Assembly (NCBI RefSeq): GCF_963576615.1
Contig: NC_088710.1
Location: forward strand, 16,859,877-16,923,876
Source: Watersipora subatra
Lineage: Eukaryota; Bryozoa; Gymnolaemata; Cheilostomatida; Watersiporidae
DNA length: 64,000 nucleotides
Direction: 5' to 3'
A program made the position numbers and the translations under genes. This document shows positions 34,144-46,719 of this stretch, one piece after another. Numbering within the stretch: the first letter of the stretch is position 1; every line of letters begins with the position of its first letter. The notes under the pieces were generated by a model. It did not search any database and was not told the origin of the DNA. It saw only the letters and a list, made by a program, of their open reading frames with translations.

Positions 34144-36129
34144 CTAGCAAATGTGGTTGCTGTCTAATGACACAGGCTTGGGTAATATTTCATACCAAGG
34201 GTTAGCACAAAGCCATTTGCATAGCTATTCATCCATAACATCTCGTGTATTGCTTTTCATTTGACCAGCACTTTATGTATTTCTATATCAAATTCATTGA
34301 CATACAAACTGGTGGTGACTCACGGTTCTTTCATCTATATAGGCCTGGGCGGTCATCAAGGTCCTCTTCCTTGCATTGTCTTCCGGAAGATTTTGGCGAT
34401 GAGTAGATCATAAATGTCAGTTGAACGCTTCTTCCCTGTCATTAGACACGTACCTAACCTAATTTTGAACAGCTGGTAAGTCATCATTGACTACTTGACT
34501 TGATGGGCTTTGTACTTAATGACCTCCCATATACTCTCAACACATTAGTCATAACTTATAATAAACTTTCATGGGTAGCAAAATCGTAAATGATACAGAA
34601 TTTGAAGCGAACACGAGTCAATACACAAACCGAGTCAATACACAAACCGGCTATAGGAAATCAATTGATTCTTCAGAAGATTGCGTCAGTCTACCCCAAA
34701 CCTTTAAAATAAATATATTGATAAATATATATATATATAACAATAACCAATAAATAGATTTAAGAATTCAAGCAATTTATGTTTACACAAATTCTGTACC
34801 ATTCACTATCTCACTACCCACTTTCGCCTTGAAATTCTAGAAAATTAGAGATGCGAGCTTGCAAGGTGGTTTTTGATGTATCACTAAATGCCCAAAGATG
34901 CGAAAGGCCAGTTACGGAAACTACATCACTCGGTTTTCCCGTCAGGTCTGCTTCAGATTTGTTTTAAAAAGGTTGGCTGAAAATGAGAGTATAAGCAAAT
35001 CGAGAAGTTTCCAGCCAGGAAGAGATGATTTAAAAATTAAAATGAAGAAAAAATAGAATTAGCTCTAATATAAGATCAGAACGTTTTTTTCAAGAATGTT
35101 TTATTAAGCTGAATTCAGTTATATTAAATTTATACTTTAAGTTTGTTTATGCGATGCCACAAAAGTGTAGCGTACCAAGCGTGTTGCATCAGGTCTCTCT
35201 CTCTCTCTCACAATCATTAGTGCTATGATTCTCTGAAAGGTAAGAACTCCATACGGTATGCTACTGTATGGACTGCTGCATACTGCCACTACTCAAAATT
35301 ATGTTGTACATAATACTGCTACATTTTAATGCAGACCATAACCTTTACATAGGTATTTGTAGCCTTGGGGGCATGGGTATAGAGCATGAATAGATAAAAT
35401 CATGTATTTTTTCATTGTAATATCTCTTATTGGTAGTTTTTTAGAGGATGGCAACACAATAATTTATCTTTAGTTAATTTATATAAAAAACATTTTTGAG
35501 ATAGGACTTTAAGAAAATTAACTTGCGAGCTTTTGTCCCAGAATGCATTTTGCTCTCATATCAGACATGACTGTACAGTAGGCGCTGCTAAAATGAGATT
35601 ATCAGTTCTAGGAACGTTTACATGATAAGGATTTTTCATTATAAGAATGTTAACATACATGTAAATTGTCTAAACCATTTCAGGACCTTTCCAAACTCAC
35701 TCATGTGAGAATCCGACTTACATTCTTTTGAATGTATTGGCGGTGCCTTAACTGTATTATTGGTTTTCATCGACAACTTTTCATGATCAACCTCATTGGT
35801 TTAATAGACCATGATTGTGGTAATTTAACAATAATTTGATGAAGAGCGCATAGTTTGACGCGACAGCGACTTACAACAATTGACTAAGAAAAAATATTTT
35901 CACTATAAAAAAGCGATAGTACCTTTTCGTCATCTATTCGTTCTTAAGAGCTCAAGATTGCAACTCCAACTCGTGACATTCAGATGCACCGACCAATAGC
36001 CTTAAAGTATTAATCAACAATTGCACTGCTATATGTACCTATTCTCTGTTCCGTTGTCACTTCAGACAAATTATCACAAGAGTCAGAATGTCATGGAAAT
36101 TGTATGTATTATATGTATAATGCTTTATG
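34144..36129. other. Intronic-looking AT-rich stretch
   Basis: On the minus strand a fragment near 34330-34470 reads TGKKRSTDIYDLLIAKIF, possibly an old transposon piece. A (TC)n tract lies near 35197. At 35577-35640 the sequence ACAGTAGGCGCTGCTAAAAT resembles a MITE end, but no partner end was found. No supported exon. Confidence 0.4.
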
Positions 36130-36131
36130 TA

Positions 36132-37140
36132 CAGTGTTGGGAAAAAATCTTTGTCTGCCTGTTTAAGTAAGTGTAGCACTGCAATAAATTCATCATAATT
36201 TGAAATATTTTGCACCGCATACATAAAACCCTGTAACAAAACAATCCTAATGAGCTGAAAAATAGAAATAACTAGATTTTAATATTGCCAAATATCTTCT
36301 ATTGTATCAACCACTGCCTACTAATTCACACTGCATACCAGAAAATATGTCATCGCAAATTTCGTTATTATCTCTTCTTTAATTATTTTCTAAATTGAAA
36401 ATAACAGTCTTGTACTGTTATGGGCCCAGAAAAAAGCCATTGGGGTTGTTTTGCATTTTAATATTTTATCTGGTAGCCTTTGCAGACTATAACCATTCTG
36501 CAGCCTTAGGCATGCTGTGAACAAGCCTCACGAGCGCTTGAGTGTTCATAATCTGAAACCAGCAATCATGTTGGACAGCTGGTTTTTTCAAACGCCTTGA
36601 TCGTGGTAGATCTTTGGTGGTTTGATGCTGCATTCATTTCTTTACCACTTAATTTTCTTTAGATTGAAATACTCTAAGCTTCTTCACTATTTTTCTATTG
36701 GTCAGATTGCCCATCGTATGCAGGCGAATGATGAAATCGTTGACACATTTCTTATCCATGGTTGATGTTGATGCTGGTATGAATTCTGGGATCTCTAGCT
36801 GTTCCTCTTTTAACAAGCAAAACTGTAAACCTTTGCTGCACATGCTGTCCAACAGGATCTTTATTGTTGTGATAATATTCCGCTTGAAAATTAATAATGT
36901 CATATTGCGTTTGAAAGTGAGTTAATAAGCACTGATTCACATTGGTTGGCCTATAAATGATTATTGATCCCTGATTAACCGTAATTTTATTACTGATGGT
37001 GTCAACAAGATCTAATGTTATTTTACTTTTAAATGATGCATGGTTTGTCAGGGTTTAATCCCTCTACATGACTACTACAACAAATTTACCTAAAATGGGC
37101 AGTGAGGTTTGAGGTGGACAAATACTTTTTGACACCGCTG
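36132..37140 (-). mobile_element. Tc1/mariner-type element, decayed
   Basis: TA occurs at 36130-36131 and 37141-37142. The ends CAGTGTTGGGAAAAAATCTT (left) and, on the other strand, CAGCGGTGTCAAAAAGTATT (right) are inverted repeats that continue into TTGTC..CC. On the minus strand a decayed transposase N-terminus is visible: DKKCVNDFIIRLHTMG, NRKIVKKLRV, later DLPRSRRLKKPA, matching the helix-turn-helix and GRPR-like part of Tc1 transposases. Stops and shifts interrupt it, and the catalytic DDE part is not recognisable. Its right end lies 23 bp upstream of the exon at 37164. Confidence 0.8.
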
Positions 37141-37163
37141 TATGTCGCTTTCTTTTCTCGCAG

Positions 37164-37352
37164 GTGTGGCGAGACAGACTAACACTCAAATCAAACTTTA
37201 GAACTCGCCCGATGATACACTTATATACAAGTTATATGGAGTTTTTTACGCGGTACGAAGCAAAAACTTCACAAAATTGCCCGACTTTTTCTAGAATTTA
37301 TGCTATAGGAGGTATACGTTATAGGAGCATCTACTTTACTCTAAAAGACCAT
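37164..37352 (+). CDS. Internal exon of unrecognised host gene (gene 1, exon a)
   Basis: It is bordered by TTTCTTTTCTCGCAG and a strong donor GTAAGT at 37353. Its length is 189 nt, exactly 63 codons in phase 0: it starts VWRDRLTLKSNFRTRP and contains YTSYMEFFTRYEAKTSQ, then IRYRSIYFTLKDH. Composition and borders are typical of real coding sequence. W-R-x-R after an intron border recalls the region after an F-box, but this is only a guess. The downstream exons at 44676 and 48284 share strand and phase, so the three are proposed as one gene. The upstream exons were not found. A Tc1 element ends 23 bp before it, so the branch point must lie in or beyond transposon sequence. Confidence 0.65.
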
Positions 37353-37871
37353 GTAAGTTTGTGAGGTACAAATATCATGTTTAAAGTGTGCAATAGCTCC
37401 CATGTAGGATACTTTTGCTCCCTCATCATTAATTGAACTTGAAAGTTTATTGTGTATTATCTAATTTTTATCACTTTTAGCCTTGCTTGTCCTCTAGCGC
37501 AAAGCTGACCTATTGCTCCTAGATGTGACTCTGGCACTTATGGAATAAAAGTGCAAGCTGAGTTATCAGTAAAGATTTTGACAGAACTGTTCATGAAGTG
37601 AGTGTGAGAGTGCTTTAATTTCAATGCTGTAGTTTATCCCATTTTCTTTCCACTTAACATGGAATGTTTGATTAGTACGATATTTTAGGCAGTTTGAGGC
37701 CGCTTGTTTTTGGGACAATGTTTAATTATGGCTGCTGATGTACTGGCGGTTAAGACATTTAAAAAGCTGATAATGGTGTTTTTATAAAACCCCGACAACA
37801 AATTCAGAGTAATTTTTTGCTTTGTAGCATATTTGACTCAATAGAACAAGTGTTATCGCTGAAGCATTCTC
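37353..37871. other. Intron sequence of gene 1
   Basis: AT-rich, without other features that I can support. Confidence 0.4.
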
Positions 37872-37875
37872 TTAA

Positions 37876-38641
37876 GGTGAAAACAAATTAGGCGATAATT
37901 AGAGCGATATTGCGTTAGAGCTAATCTGCGTTAAAATTCACTCAGCGTGTTCATGCAGAGCGATAAAGCTAGAATTTCTCTACACAACTTTATTGCTAAC
38001 GAGATGCATTTCGATTGGTTAGTTCTTACCAGAATGTAATTTTACGGCGGGTAATTATTTCTTACCGATGTTCAACAACGTACATCAGCTCCAATTTTCT
38101 ATTTTGTTACGAAACATCTTCAGAACGAACACTCAATTGTTCATGAATTTAATAATAGCACTCCCAGTTCTGTCCATCATAACAAAATTTAAAAAAAAAC
38201 GAGTTGAAAACCAACATCCGGAGTCAATCGTTGCGCCGGTTGACCATCTTGAGAATGGTAAATATTTAATATATTAAATATGAAAAACCACTACAAAATA
38301 AAATATGTATAAAAAATTGTAAAAACAATACAGCTAAAAATACAAGAATCGTTTTTCTTTTGTCTTCTTGTAGTGTAGGCAGTGTACACTCTTTGAAAGG
38401 GAGATAGGTTTAATAACAAATGTGGAGGTTGTTTATGTTGTAGCCTAGACGACGACATTTTGACTGGCCTAAATTTATCAACAACTCCGAAAAAACTAAT
38501 GATACGGATTTTTATTGGCAGTTTGTGAGTGTGCCCATTATATCATTTTGCTAGTAAATCGCTCGAGTGTGTTTATGCACGCACCAGCGATATCTTCGCC
38601 CTCATGACGCTTGCAATAAAATCGCCTAGTGTGTTTGGACC
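37876..38641. mobile_element. TTAA-flanked MITE
   Basis: TTAA occurs at 37872-37875 and 38642-38645. The ends GGTGAAAACAAATTAGGCGA and, on the other strand, GGTCCAAACACACTAGGCGA are imperfect inverted repeats. The element lacks a transposase and sits in the intron between gene 1 exons. The 69-codon frame at 38068-38277 inside it is not supported as a gene. Confidence 0.82.
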
Positions 38642-38645
38642 TTAA

Positions 38646-41349
38646 AAGCTCCTTGCTATATTTTCACAAAAGGCGAATATACCTAAACCTATACATATAC
38701 TGATAAGGTAACTTACCTCCTCAAATAGAGTTGGCGTTCATTAAAAAGATGGCGCTCGATTTTCAAAGCAATCTCCTGATGTGGTCCCAAATAGCGGTGC
38801 CAATCAAATCAAGGTGCATTCAAATATAGGTTTAACGGTAGCTCACTTTCAACATTTCTTCCAATACCAAATTGAAGGTGGTCATAGACTCTGTGCATAA
38901 AGTCCTCATCAACTTATTTTTTTATACAATGTTAAAATCTTTGTTCTTTTGTAGAAGTTGTTTAATCTGGAGAACGAAGATGAGCTCACCACGCAGAACT
39001 ATTGTTCTTTAATCATGTTCTCACAGAACTAATCATATTGGCCTACAAGTGTTTTGAAAAACTGAAGGGTAAGTTGATGAGTCCTCTACTTTTTGTAGTC
39101 CTAATCTTCTGATAATTAAATTGGGCTTTGATGACTAAAGTGAGCTCTGGAGACTGCAGTCATTACATTGGGTAGTTGGCTACACTAAAATACTATAGCA
39201 CTGACAATCCGCAAAAACAGTAAAACAATAGTTATGAAGCAAAATAACCATGTATGGAGTGGCATGTACAATTGATATTTAAATTGTACAAATACAATAT
39301 CAAAGTATTAAAATATTAACCATTTTTTAAAGATTGAATGTATTTCTTAATGAGTGTAGCCTGGGTTTTCCGAATGGAAAAAGTATAAAACACAATCAGA
39401 TTTTGGTCTAGTCCATTAACTGAGTGCGTACAACAGGCTGCGCAGTGCAGCTCAGCACAATGTACGCTTATAACCAAGAGCAATGCGCTAAAAAATATTT
39501 GTACAAAACATTTCTTATTAGTGAGTAGGCAATTAGTTAGCCGGTCATATGTGTACCTAATAGGAAAAAACCAATCGCCATCCTGCATCTAACTAATAGA
39601 AAACATGTTAACAGCCAACAGCGACCAAAGTTTTTTGAGAATCATTATTTTTGTTTTTACAGTTTATTATTGCAATAAACAGCTGTGTTAGACCTTTACA
39701 GCTACCAAGGTTTTAGAAATGGGCAATAAATAAACCTTTGGAAAATGGACTACTGATTGCTACCTATTGTATCAGCAAAAGAGGATGAGAACCTGACCAA
39801 GCTCATACTGCAACACACTTTTTAGATTTTTTGTCAGTAACATTAGGCGTAAAACCTTCTGCTGATTAATGTGTATGTTACAAAACTCTGATAGGCGGTG
39901 TGGTTCATAAATAGGGTCATCTTAATCTGAGGGCACACTTCATTGGTGAAAATTAGGTCTTTAATAAGAGCCATCACATGTAGGACAAATTAATGTACCA
40001 AAGTCTGTTCTATTCTAATAAAAAGTGTATTACGTTATTCAATAGAAAAATGATATGGTAATGATGCTACTACTACCAGGCACAATAGCCTTTTAGCTTT
40101 TACTTTGAAACAATTTTTATTTACCCTTTATGGCCACAATGTTTGCGCTTTAATTCTGGAATTGTCTGTTTGTGTAATAATGTTCTATCTACCAATCTTT
40201 CATACAAATAAAAGTGTCCTCAAGAACCCTGGCCATCATTTTTAGCTGTTTTTTTATGAAATCTAGAGGCATTTGAAACGTTCTCTCTTCCAACAGCGTC
40301 CATAATTTTTTAACCTTGTCTTAGCATTTTACAACATATTGAAGGGTAAAGTAACAATTTGTTCAAAACTTCATGAACTTGTAGTATGGCTCTTACTCTG
40401 TTTTTTTTACACTAAGCCTGCTTATAAAAATGCTGATGAAATGCAGTTGCATTTAAGTTCTGCATAAATTGTCTAAATTGTTTTTTATCACGGCTTCATT
40501 AACAAATTAAAGACTTGGTAAATTTTGATCTTGCAGCCATTTTTCCTAATTGTGCACGCAGTATGATGCTCAATTACAACAAGGCATGAAGTAAATGTAA
40601 TACGAAGCAGTTTTTGCACTGATTTCTTATGTCTTATTTTTATGTTGAAGCTGTTTCAGTGTGAACTCTTAAACTACCAATAGTACAGCTCGTTTGGCAA
40701 TGTGTTTCTGTATGGCCAAGTGCTGCATGATGCGGCTTTAGCAAGCTTTTGTACAAATTGTTTCCGATTACTGATTAATTAGTAAATTATCTTATTACAT
40801 CTATACCTGATTGAAAAAAGCTATTATTTGCATATGTTGAGCAAATAAGAATGCGTTTACAACCTGAGCATAGTTTTGCTTTGCAAAAACTTGTTTTATG
40901 AAATCTTCTTACTGATGACCAGTAATTTCAGAAGCAATACAGCCATAAATGGTTACTAACTTCAGATCTATAGACTGAGCAACTTTATTGAGCAATAGTA
41001 CTAATGAGAGTAATTATGTTCATCAGATTAATTAACATGTAAACTAATAATATTCATAAATCATCCGACTAGAGTTTTGTGCTTACCTCACAGTAATTTC
41101 AAAATGGACGAAAAGTGGTCCCTCTCACTCGACAACTCGTTTGTAATATTTTTGGGGGCATGAACTAACATAAAAACTTATGCTGACAAACTTGCTATAA
41201 AAATATTGTTAATAAACAATTGGGGTGTAAAGTTATAACCATTTATACACTCTTTTAGAAATTAAGTTTCACGAAACACTTATGTCGCGGTAGAGAGATC
41301 CATTTGGTAGTAAAGGAGTTGAAGTTATCAGCAGGTAGATCATATGGGT
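38646..41349. other. Intron of gene 1 with weak repeat traces
   Basis: The sequence 38711-38840 (ATAGCGGTGCCAATCAAATC, then AGGTGCATTCAAATA) looks like a MITE end type, but no partner was found. An open segment at 38984-39068 ending in GGTAAG reads LLFFNHVLTELIILAYKCFE but lacks a good acceptor. Nothing else can be supported. Confidence 0.35.
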
Positions 41350-42305
41350 TGCGGTCACAGAAAACATGGTTAAGTCGCAAATCACGAAGTTGAGTTATTC
41401 GACTTTGAAGTTGCACCAACTGAACTTATAATATTGGTAACAAATTTTGTAACCTGTAGGTCTGGACCAATCAAATAATGATCTTTCTGAATCTGAAGTC
41501 AGTTTAGCCAATAAAAGTATTTTACCATCGAAAAAAAACTTAAAACCGTTGCTATGCTAAACAAGAAGTACTGAAAAATGGTGTCCGCTAAAAATAATTG
41601 TTTCTTTTTTGCCGATTTTAAAGGAAACTTTGACATTTTGGATGCTTGTAATGAGTACTTTGGTATTCTAACTGATGTCAAAAGCAGTGAAAGTAAAGGG
41701 AGTTGTGGTGATATTTTCCTAATGATTCTTACAAGATTACTACAATATTTAATAATAAGAATAATTATTCAATTTTTATGAAATTATAATCAGATTTAGT
41801 TATGAGAATAATTATTCGAGTTTGCAAGGTCAAAGTATATAGTGACCGATGGTGTGCAATATGTTACTGTTGTTAATTTTCTAAAGATTTGGTTGATGAT
41901 TTGGGTGTGCCCAATATTGCGATACAATCAAGCTGTTTTTGATATCTGCAAAAATAAGTAATACACTTTCTTATAAATATACAGCTATTTCTTTGACAAC
42001 CAGCTAAAATCTGTTTAGATTTTTAAATTCAGCATAGTTTTTTGGATCCAAGTACAGAAATCTAGATAAATATCACAATATCTTGATATTGGTTGCTATG
42101 TCGTTTTGAAATGTAAACAAAACTTTACATAGGTTTTCGTTTCTCAAACTTTAATACCAGTTTTCTCGGAACTATGTTTTTGCACTAATGGTAAACGTGC
42201 TTCAGTTTTTTGACCATATAATCTGCTGCAATTAGGCTAGAATCAAAATTGTGTTTGCTAAATCTTGTAATCCCGACTTACCATGAATTCTGTGATCATG
42301 ACACA
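41350..42305 (+). repeat. Dispersed repeat family A, copy 2 (uninterrupted)
   Basis: It aligns with 7409-8170 plus 11658-11918 without the LTR element. It therefore shows the empty insertion site at about 42095-42105. It also carries the conserved short frame from 41578 (FFFADFKGNFDILDACNEYF). Confidence 0.85.
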
Positions 42306-42821
42306 TATTAATAGTTAATGCACTGTTTGGAACTTATAGTGCTATTGTAGAACTACAATAAAAAATATGTCATCACTAACAGAAATCAGCTACCAGTTTT
42401 GATTTTGTATAGGTGTCTTGTTTTCTATTACAGATTTTAATGTGTTTGCAGGACAAAATGAAGCAACTGCAAGAGGTTTATTATAGAATTTATTTCAAAT
42501 TATGTTCTTATGATAGAACTTTCCGTAACAAACTTTCATTTGGCTAATACTCTTATCCATTTTTGACTAAAATAAGTCGAACGAATTTGTTTCACTCCTA
42601 CTACCTGCCCTAAATTGGTGCAAATGGTCATCAGAAATGTGCTTTCTTTGCGCTGCTAAAATGGCCCATTAAATGTACTTTAATTTGATGAAAACTCAAA
42701 TATTGGTTAATTATTGGCCTTTCCAAAATACCGTAAAATACTCATCTGATTTGCATGTACGACTTAGCTGCCCAAGTTGTCAATGCATGGTACTGGAGCT
42801 TGTTATCATTTTGCTTGTTGA

Positions 42822-43674
42822 AGGTTGACTTGCAACAAAATTTCATTACGGTTATTTGGTATCAAAAGATTCACCATGGCTTACTCTGCAGCTGTGTTGT
42901 GTGTGCAAAATATGGAGAACTGTGATTACAAGCTCTTAAAAGCTAAAAAAGAAACAGTTAATCTCCGCGATCCCGAAACCGCCGTAGATTGGAATCAATT
43001 CATTTCTCTGACATAGTAAAATGATTTGGTTATTCTTTTGACACGTGATCTTCTCACATGAATTGTAAGTTCCGTAAAAGGCTCAATATAAAACTTCTTG
43101 TAGCACTAATTTATGACATAAACTTTGGGTTTCGCCAAAGAGCTCTTACCAAATATAGATGCTCGCTAGTTTACAATTTTGTTTTGGGTTGATCTAATCG
43201 TCTAGTCGCAATCTGATCATGTGACCCATGCTTCCTGCCAAACAGCGCGCATAATTTCCGCAGCATTTTTCGACTATCACAGGTGACCAACAGGCTTGTC
43301 ATGCTTATCAGATGATGATATGCATTCCTTCGAACTAAGGTTAAAAATTAAACCATTTTTTACGGTAGGTTTTGAGATATCAGTGCTCAAAGTGGTATCA
43401 ATACAGTGATGAGGAAACAGATGCTTGAGGACAATAGACATCGTTTCATTGAATGCGTGAAGTGTAATTGTGAAAATATTTGAATGAATGAGGTTGCATG
43501 AAAGTGTAAACAGAAGCCATCTTGTTGAGCTACGTTCCATTTGACCCATGTTTGGAACGGGATTCTAATCTTCGGCAATTTCGTGATGGCGGCGATTAAC
43601 TTTTCGCTTTTGAGCTTTTAAGAGCATGTTATCACATTTCTACATATATTGCACATGCAACACAACAGAGTAAA
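42822..43674 (+). mobile_element. Family C long-inverted-repeat element, nearly full
   Basis: It starts AGGTTGACTTGCAACAAAAT, and its right half is the reverse complement of its left terminal part (to CACAACAGAGTAAAG). The outermost 55-60 bp of the right end are missing where another MITE-like sequence (GGCCACACGAGACAAAATTT) begins at about 43680. The ORFs here (42825-43016, 43277-43578) recur only as repeat shadows. Confidence 0.8.
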
Positions 43675-43677
43675 GGT

Positions 43678-43840
43678 AAGGCCACACGAGACAAAATTTT
43701 CACGAAATCGGCGAAATTTGGACGAAACGATTCGTACGAGTTGACATTTAAACGAATTCGTCCATCGTTGGTTGCACACGATGAACGAATCCTGAATTGG
43801 ACGAAACGTAAGAAATTCCTACGTAACGCTGTTTGATTGG
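43678..43840. repeat. One end of a MITE-like element
   Basis: GGCCACACGAGACAAAATTT followed by repeated CGAAA/GACGAA motifs is CpG-richer than its surroundings. No complementary end was found nearby, so it is treated as a fragment. Confidence 0.35.
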
Positions 43841-44675
43841 TCGGTTGAAAAGGTTAGTTGAATGTTGAAGGCCGTTTTCTTTTGCACATGTTTGGTCAGA
43901 TCTAAAAAAGATAACGATTTGCGAGTTTCTAGCCCGCAGTTCCTAACTCGGTTTGAAAACTGTGTACTGTGTTGGCGATTATATGTAATCAGTAGTACCA
44001 TGGACGTAATGGATTTATTTAATAGAAATATAACTGTTTTGTAGCTAGACTAATATTTGCTTAAAAGTCAGGTTCCAATATGTATTTAATAGAAATAAAA
44101 CTGCTTTGTAGCTAGGCTAATAATTGCTGAAAAGTCAGGTTCAAATTTGTATTGTAATTAGAAGAAAAAGTAAAACGGTTTTGTGGGCAAGCCAAAACCT
44201 GCTGTAGTCATACAAAAGAACCGTTTTGCAATGTAGTACATTCACAATAGTTCGCAAAAATATTTAATTAAAACCTATGGTGACCAGCTCTAAACTTTAC
44301 TTTGCAATAATATCTAAAAGCCAAGTCCAGATCAGGGTCAGACTACTGACTATCAATTTTACGAATGAGTAACTGCTTTTAAAATACCACTTCAATATTT
44401 GAAGTCCTTTTTTTTAATAGAATATGAATAAGTTTTTACATTGCTTAACTCGCGTTCTTCTATTGCCTACAAATCGCAATGGTGACAAATATCAAAGCTG
44501 GGATTGAGAGTCATAAGCTAATATATCAGATGCACTTCTGCTTGCTCAGTTTTTTCCTTTTTTTGCAGCAAGCAATGAGCTTTCAATTGATTAGCTATGA
44601 AAAGAGTTTAATTTAAATCGGAAAATCATTCATTCAAAAAATGTGATATTTCTATTTTGTTATTACTAATTGCAG
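43841..44675. other. Intron of gene 1
   Basis: It contains a tandem-like pair of TTTAATAGAAATA.AACTG segments near 44017 and 44085 (about 68 bp apart), and nothing else that I can support. Confidence 0.4.
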
Positions 44676-44813
44676 GGTGTTGCTATAACATGTTCTGCAC
44701 CCACTCTGGTGCTAGAAAAGTTATCTAAAGAATTGGCGATTCAAGGTTACAAAAGCTTACATACTTGGGGAGGTTTCTGGTCAGAGGAGAGCGGACAAAG
44801 GAACTTAGTGAAG
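44676..44813 (+). CDS. Internal exon of gene 1 (exon b)
   Basis: The acceptor is TATTACTAATTGCAG, which contains a good branch-point-like TACTAAT. The donor GTAAAT is at 44814. The 138 nt give 46 codons in phase 0: GVAITCSAPTLVLEKLSKEL, AIQGYKSLHTWGGFW, SEESGQRNLVK. It is well balanced, with no low complexity. It joins in phase to the terminal exon at 48284. The protein family is not recognised. Confidence 0.75.
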
Positions 44814-45783
44814 GTAAATTAGAGTGTCAAAACACCAAAATATTGAGTGACATAGAATGAACCTTGGTGAAAAACAATATTTTTTTAGATGTATTTTACA
44901 AATATTGAGATGAAAAATTTTGTGCTAGTCCGAAAATTTCAACAATATGTATTTGGACGATGTATCTAATAGTATGCAACAAGCTATAGCTTTTTTTAAC
45001 TCTGAATGACACTCGTATTGCTTAACTTGCATTTTTGTACCATTTACAATCTCTGTTTGTGAGAAATGTACCTTTTGTTCCAAATCCTGTTCGGCCTGTC
45101 ATAGCTGTTTTTTGCAGTCACCATTCAATTTTCGGGATTAACGGGGACCAGGGTCTTTTGTGGACAGTGAAAACCCACAAAATAAAAAGTAATGTTTTTA
45201 AGTATATACATTAATAAGCCAAACTTTAAGGCCAAAACACTTGCATTGTTTCATAAGCATAATGTATTTGTTTCCTATGTGAAAAGTGAACTTAAGTTCC
45301 TTTCATTGACTTTTAAGTCATATTCTAACTTAAATCCAAGTATTTTAACTCAAATTATGAATTTTTTGTAGTATGGGCATAGGTCAGATTTTTATCTGGT
45401 TGGAATAGCTGTACAGCAAATTTTGCTATAATGTACATGTATACCTATTATAACGTAAATTCCTCTCAATGTAAATAATTTATGTAAAGCTTTTGTTTGA
45501 CCAACATAAGTAATGCCATATAGGGTAAAGTGTCAAGTTGGTGAAAGTTTCCAAAATTATTAACAAAATTTTCATGGTTGTCCTTAAAAATATCGCTTAC
45601 ATTCTTGCCAAACTTGAGCAATGATGAGATGCATAGGGTTCGCTATTATAGATACCAATACATTGTTAAACTAGTTTGTCATTAGAGATTGTCATTTTTG
45701 TCAAAAATATGTAAAATGATTCGCCTCGCAAGAAATCAGAAATATTTGAAGAGGATCTATCAGTGAAAGCTTTGGAGTGTTAA
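44814..45783. other. Intron of gene 1
   Basis: AT-rich. No feature that I can support before the pogo-like MITE. Confidence 0.4.
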
Positions 45784-45785
45784 TA

Positions 45786-46717
45786 CAGACGGTTTCCTAC
45801 TTACGAACATTCGAGTTACACACAACGGTACATACGAACAGGTCTGCGCGTATATTCATCGATAATACCGACGGTATTACCGACTTATTAGCGGCAGAAA
45901 GAGGCGCTACATAGAAGCATCACCCAGCATCCACCTTCCTCTGCCCAGTTCGTTGCAGGGCATTAGTGTGTGAACGTATCTCCAGTGCGTAAAGAACTTT
46001 TTTATTTTTCCTGTATGTATTGTAAAGGAGTTTGCCGACCTTTACTTGGCACGATCTAGACTAATAAATAAAAAGAAGAGAGTGTGTGTAGTTTCATTCA
46101 GCTTTTTTATTAGCGAAGGAAATTTCACTATTCGAGGAGCGTACATCTATCTGCTCTGCTCAAATAAATGAGAGCGCTCCGTTATATTCAGTAATATCAA
46201 CTGTTCCGTCCTAACGGCAAACGGTGAGAACACCGGCTAACAAGGTGAATAAATAGGATCGCTAGCGAGTTGGTATGACAACAATAAAAGTGACGATAAA
46301 TGATAGTGTTATAACATGATATCAGATATAACAATAGCATAACGAGTGAAACAACGGTATAATAAAAGGACGACACATAAAAAAGGACAACAAAGATAAG
46401 TTCTAGCATAACGATTAAAACAACGATATAATAAAAAAGGACAACACATACGATCAATAAGAAATGCTGTGTCATGGCCCGGCGTCCACCACAGTATTCT
46501 CTCCATTTTATTAAAAAGTTTTTTCAGTACAAACCAATTTACAGGTTACTTATACAAGCCTTAAACATACTAATATAAACCTTCAATATACTTATATACA
46601 TGTAGGCCTTAAGCATAAGGTATAATACAAAATATAGCACTGAAGCAACTTACGACCAAATTCACTGTACAAACAATTGTTCGGAACGTAACTCGTTCGT
46701 AGGTTGGAGACCGTCTG
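45786..46717. mobile_element. pogo-like MITE interrupted by a solo LTR
   Basis: TA occurs at 45784-45785 and 46718-46719. The ends CAGACGGTTTCCTACTTACG and, on the other strand, CAGACGGTCTCCAACCTACG are inverted repeats. CAG ends with TA duplication fit pogo/Tigger-type elements. Removing the LTR leaves about 455 bp with no transposase. Confidence 0.82.
46021..46493 (-). repeat. Solo LTR of the Gypsy-type family, GTAT duplication
   Basis: The complement starts TGTGGTGGACGCCGGGCCAT and ends CTCCTTTACA, as in the LTRs at 8171 and 11283. GTAT lies on both sides (46017-46020 and 46494-46497), a clean 4-bp target duplication. It is about 100 bp longer than those LTRs because of an internal tandem duplication (AGCATAACGA...ATAATAAAA twice, about 46330 and 46407). 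The minus ORFs here are shadows. Confidence 0.9.
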
Positions 46718-46719
46718 TA

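Noticed and set aside
38984..39068. Possible exon with LLFFNHVLTELIILAYKCFE
   Set aside because: The donor GGTAAG is good, but there is no convincing acceptor, a stop lies just upstream, and the outgoing phase does not fit the next exon.
42433..42474. Possible 42-nt exon (ILMCLQDKMKQLQE)
   Set aside because: The acceptor is acceptable, but the donor GTTTAT is poor and the segment is too short to judge.
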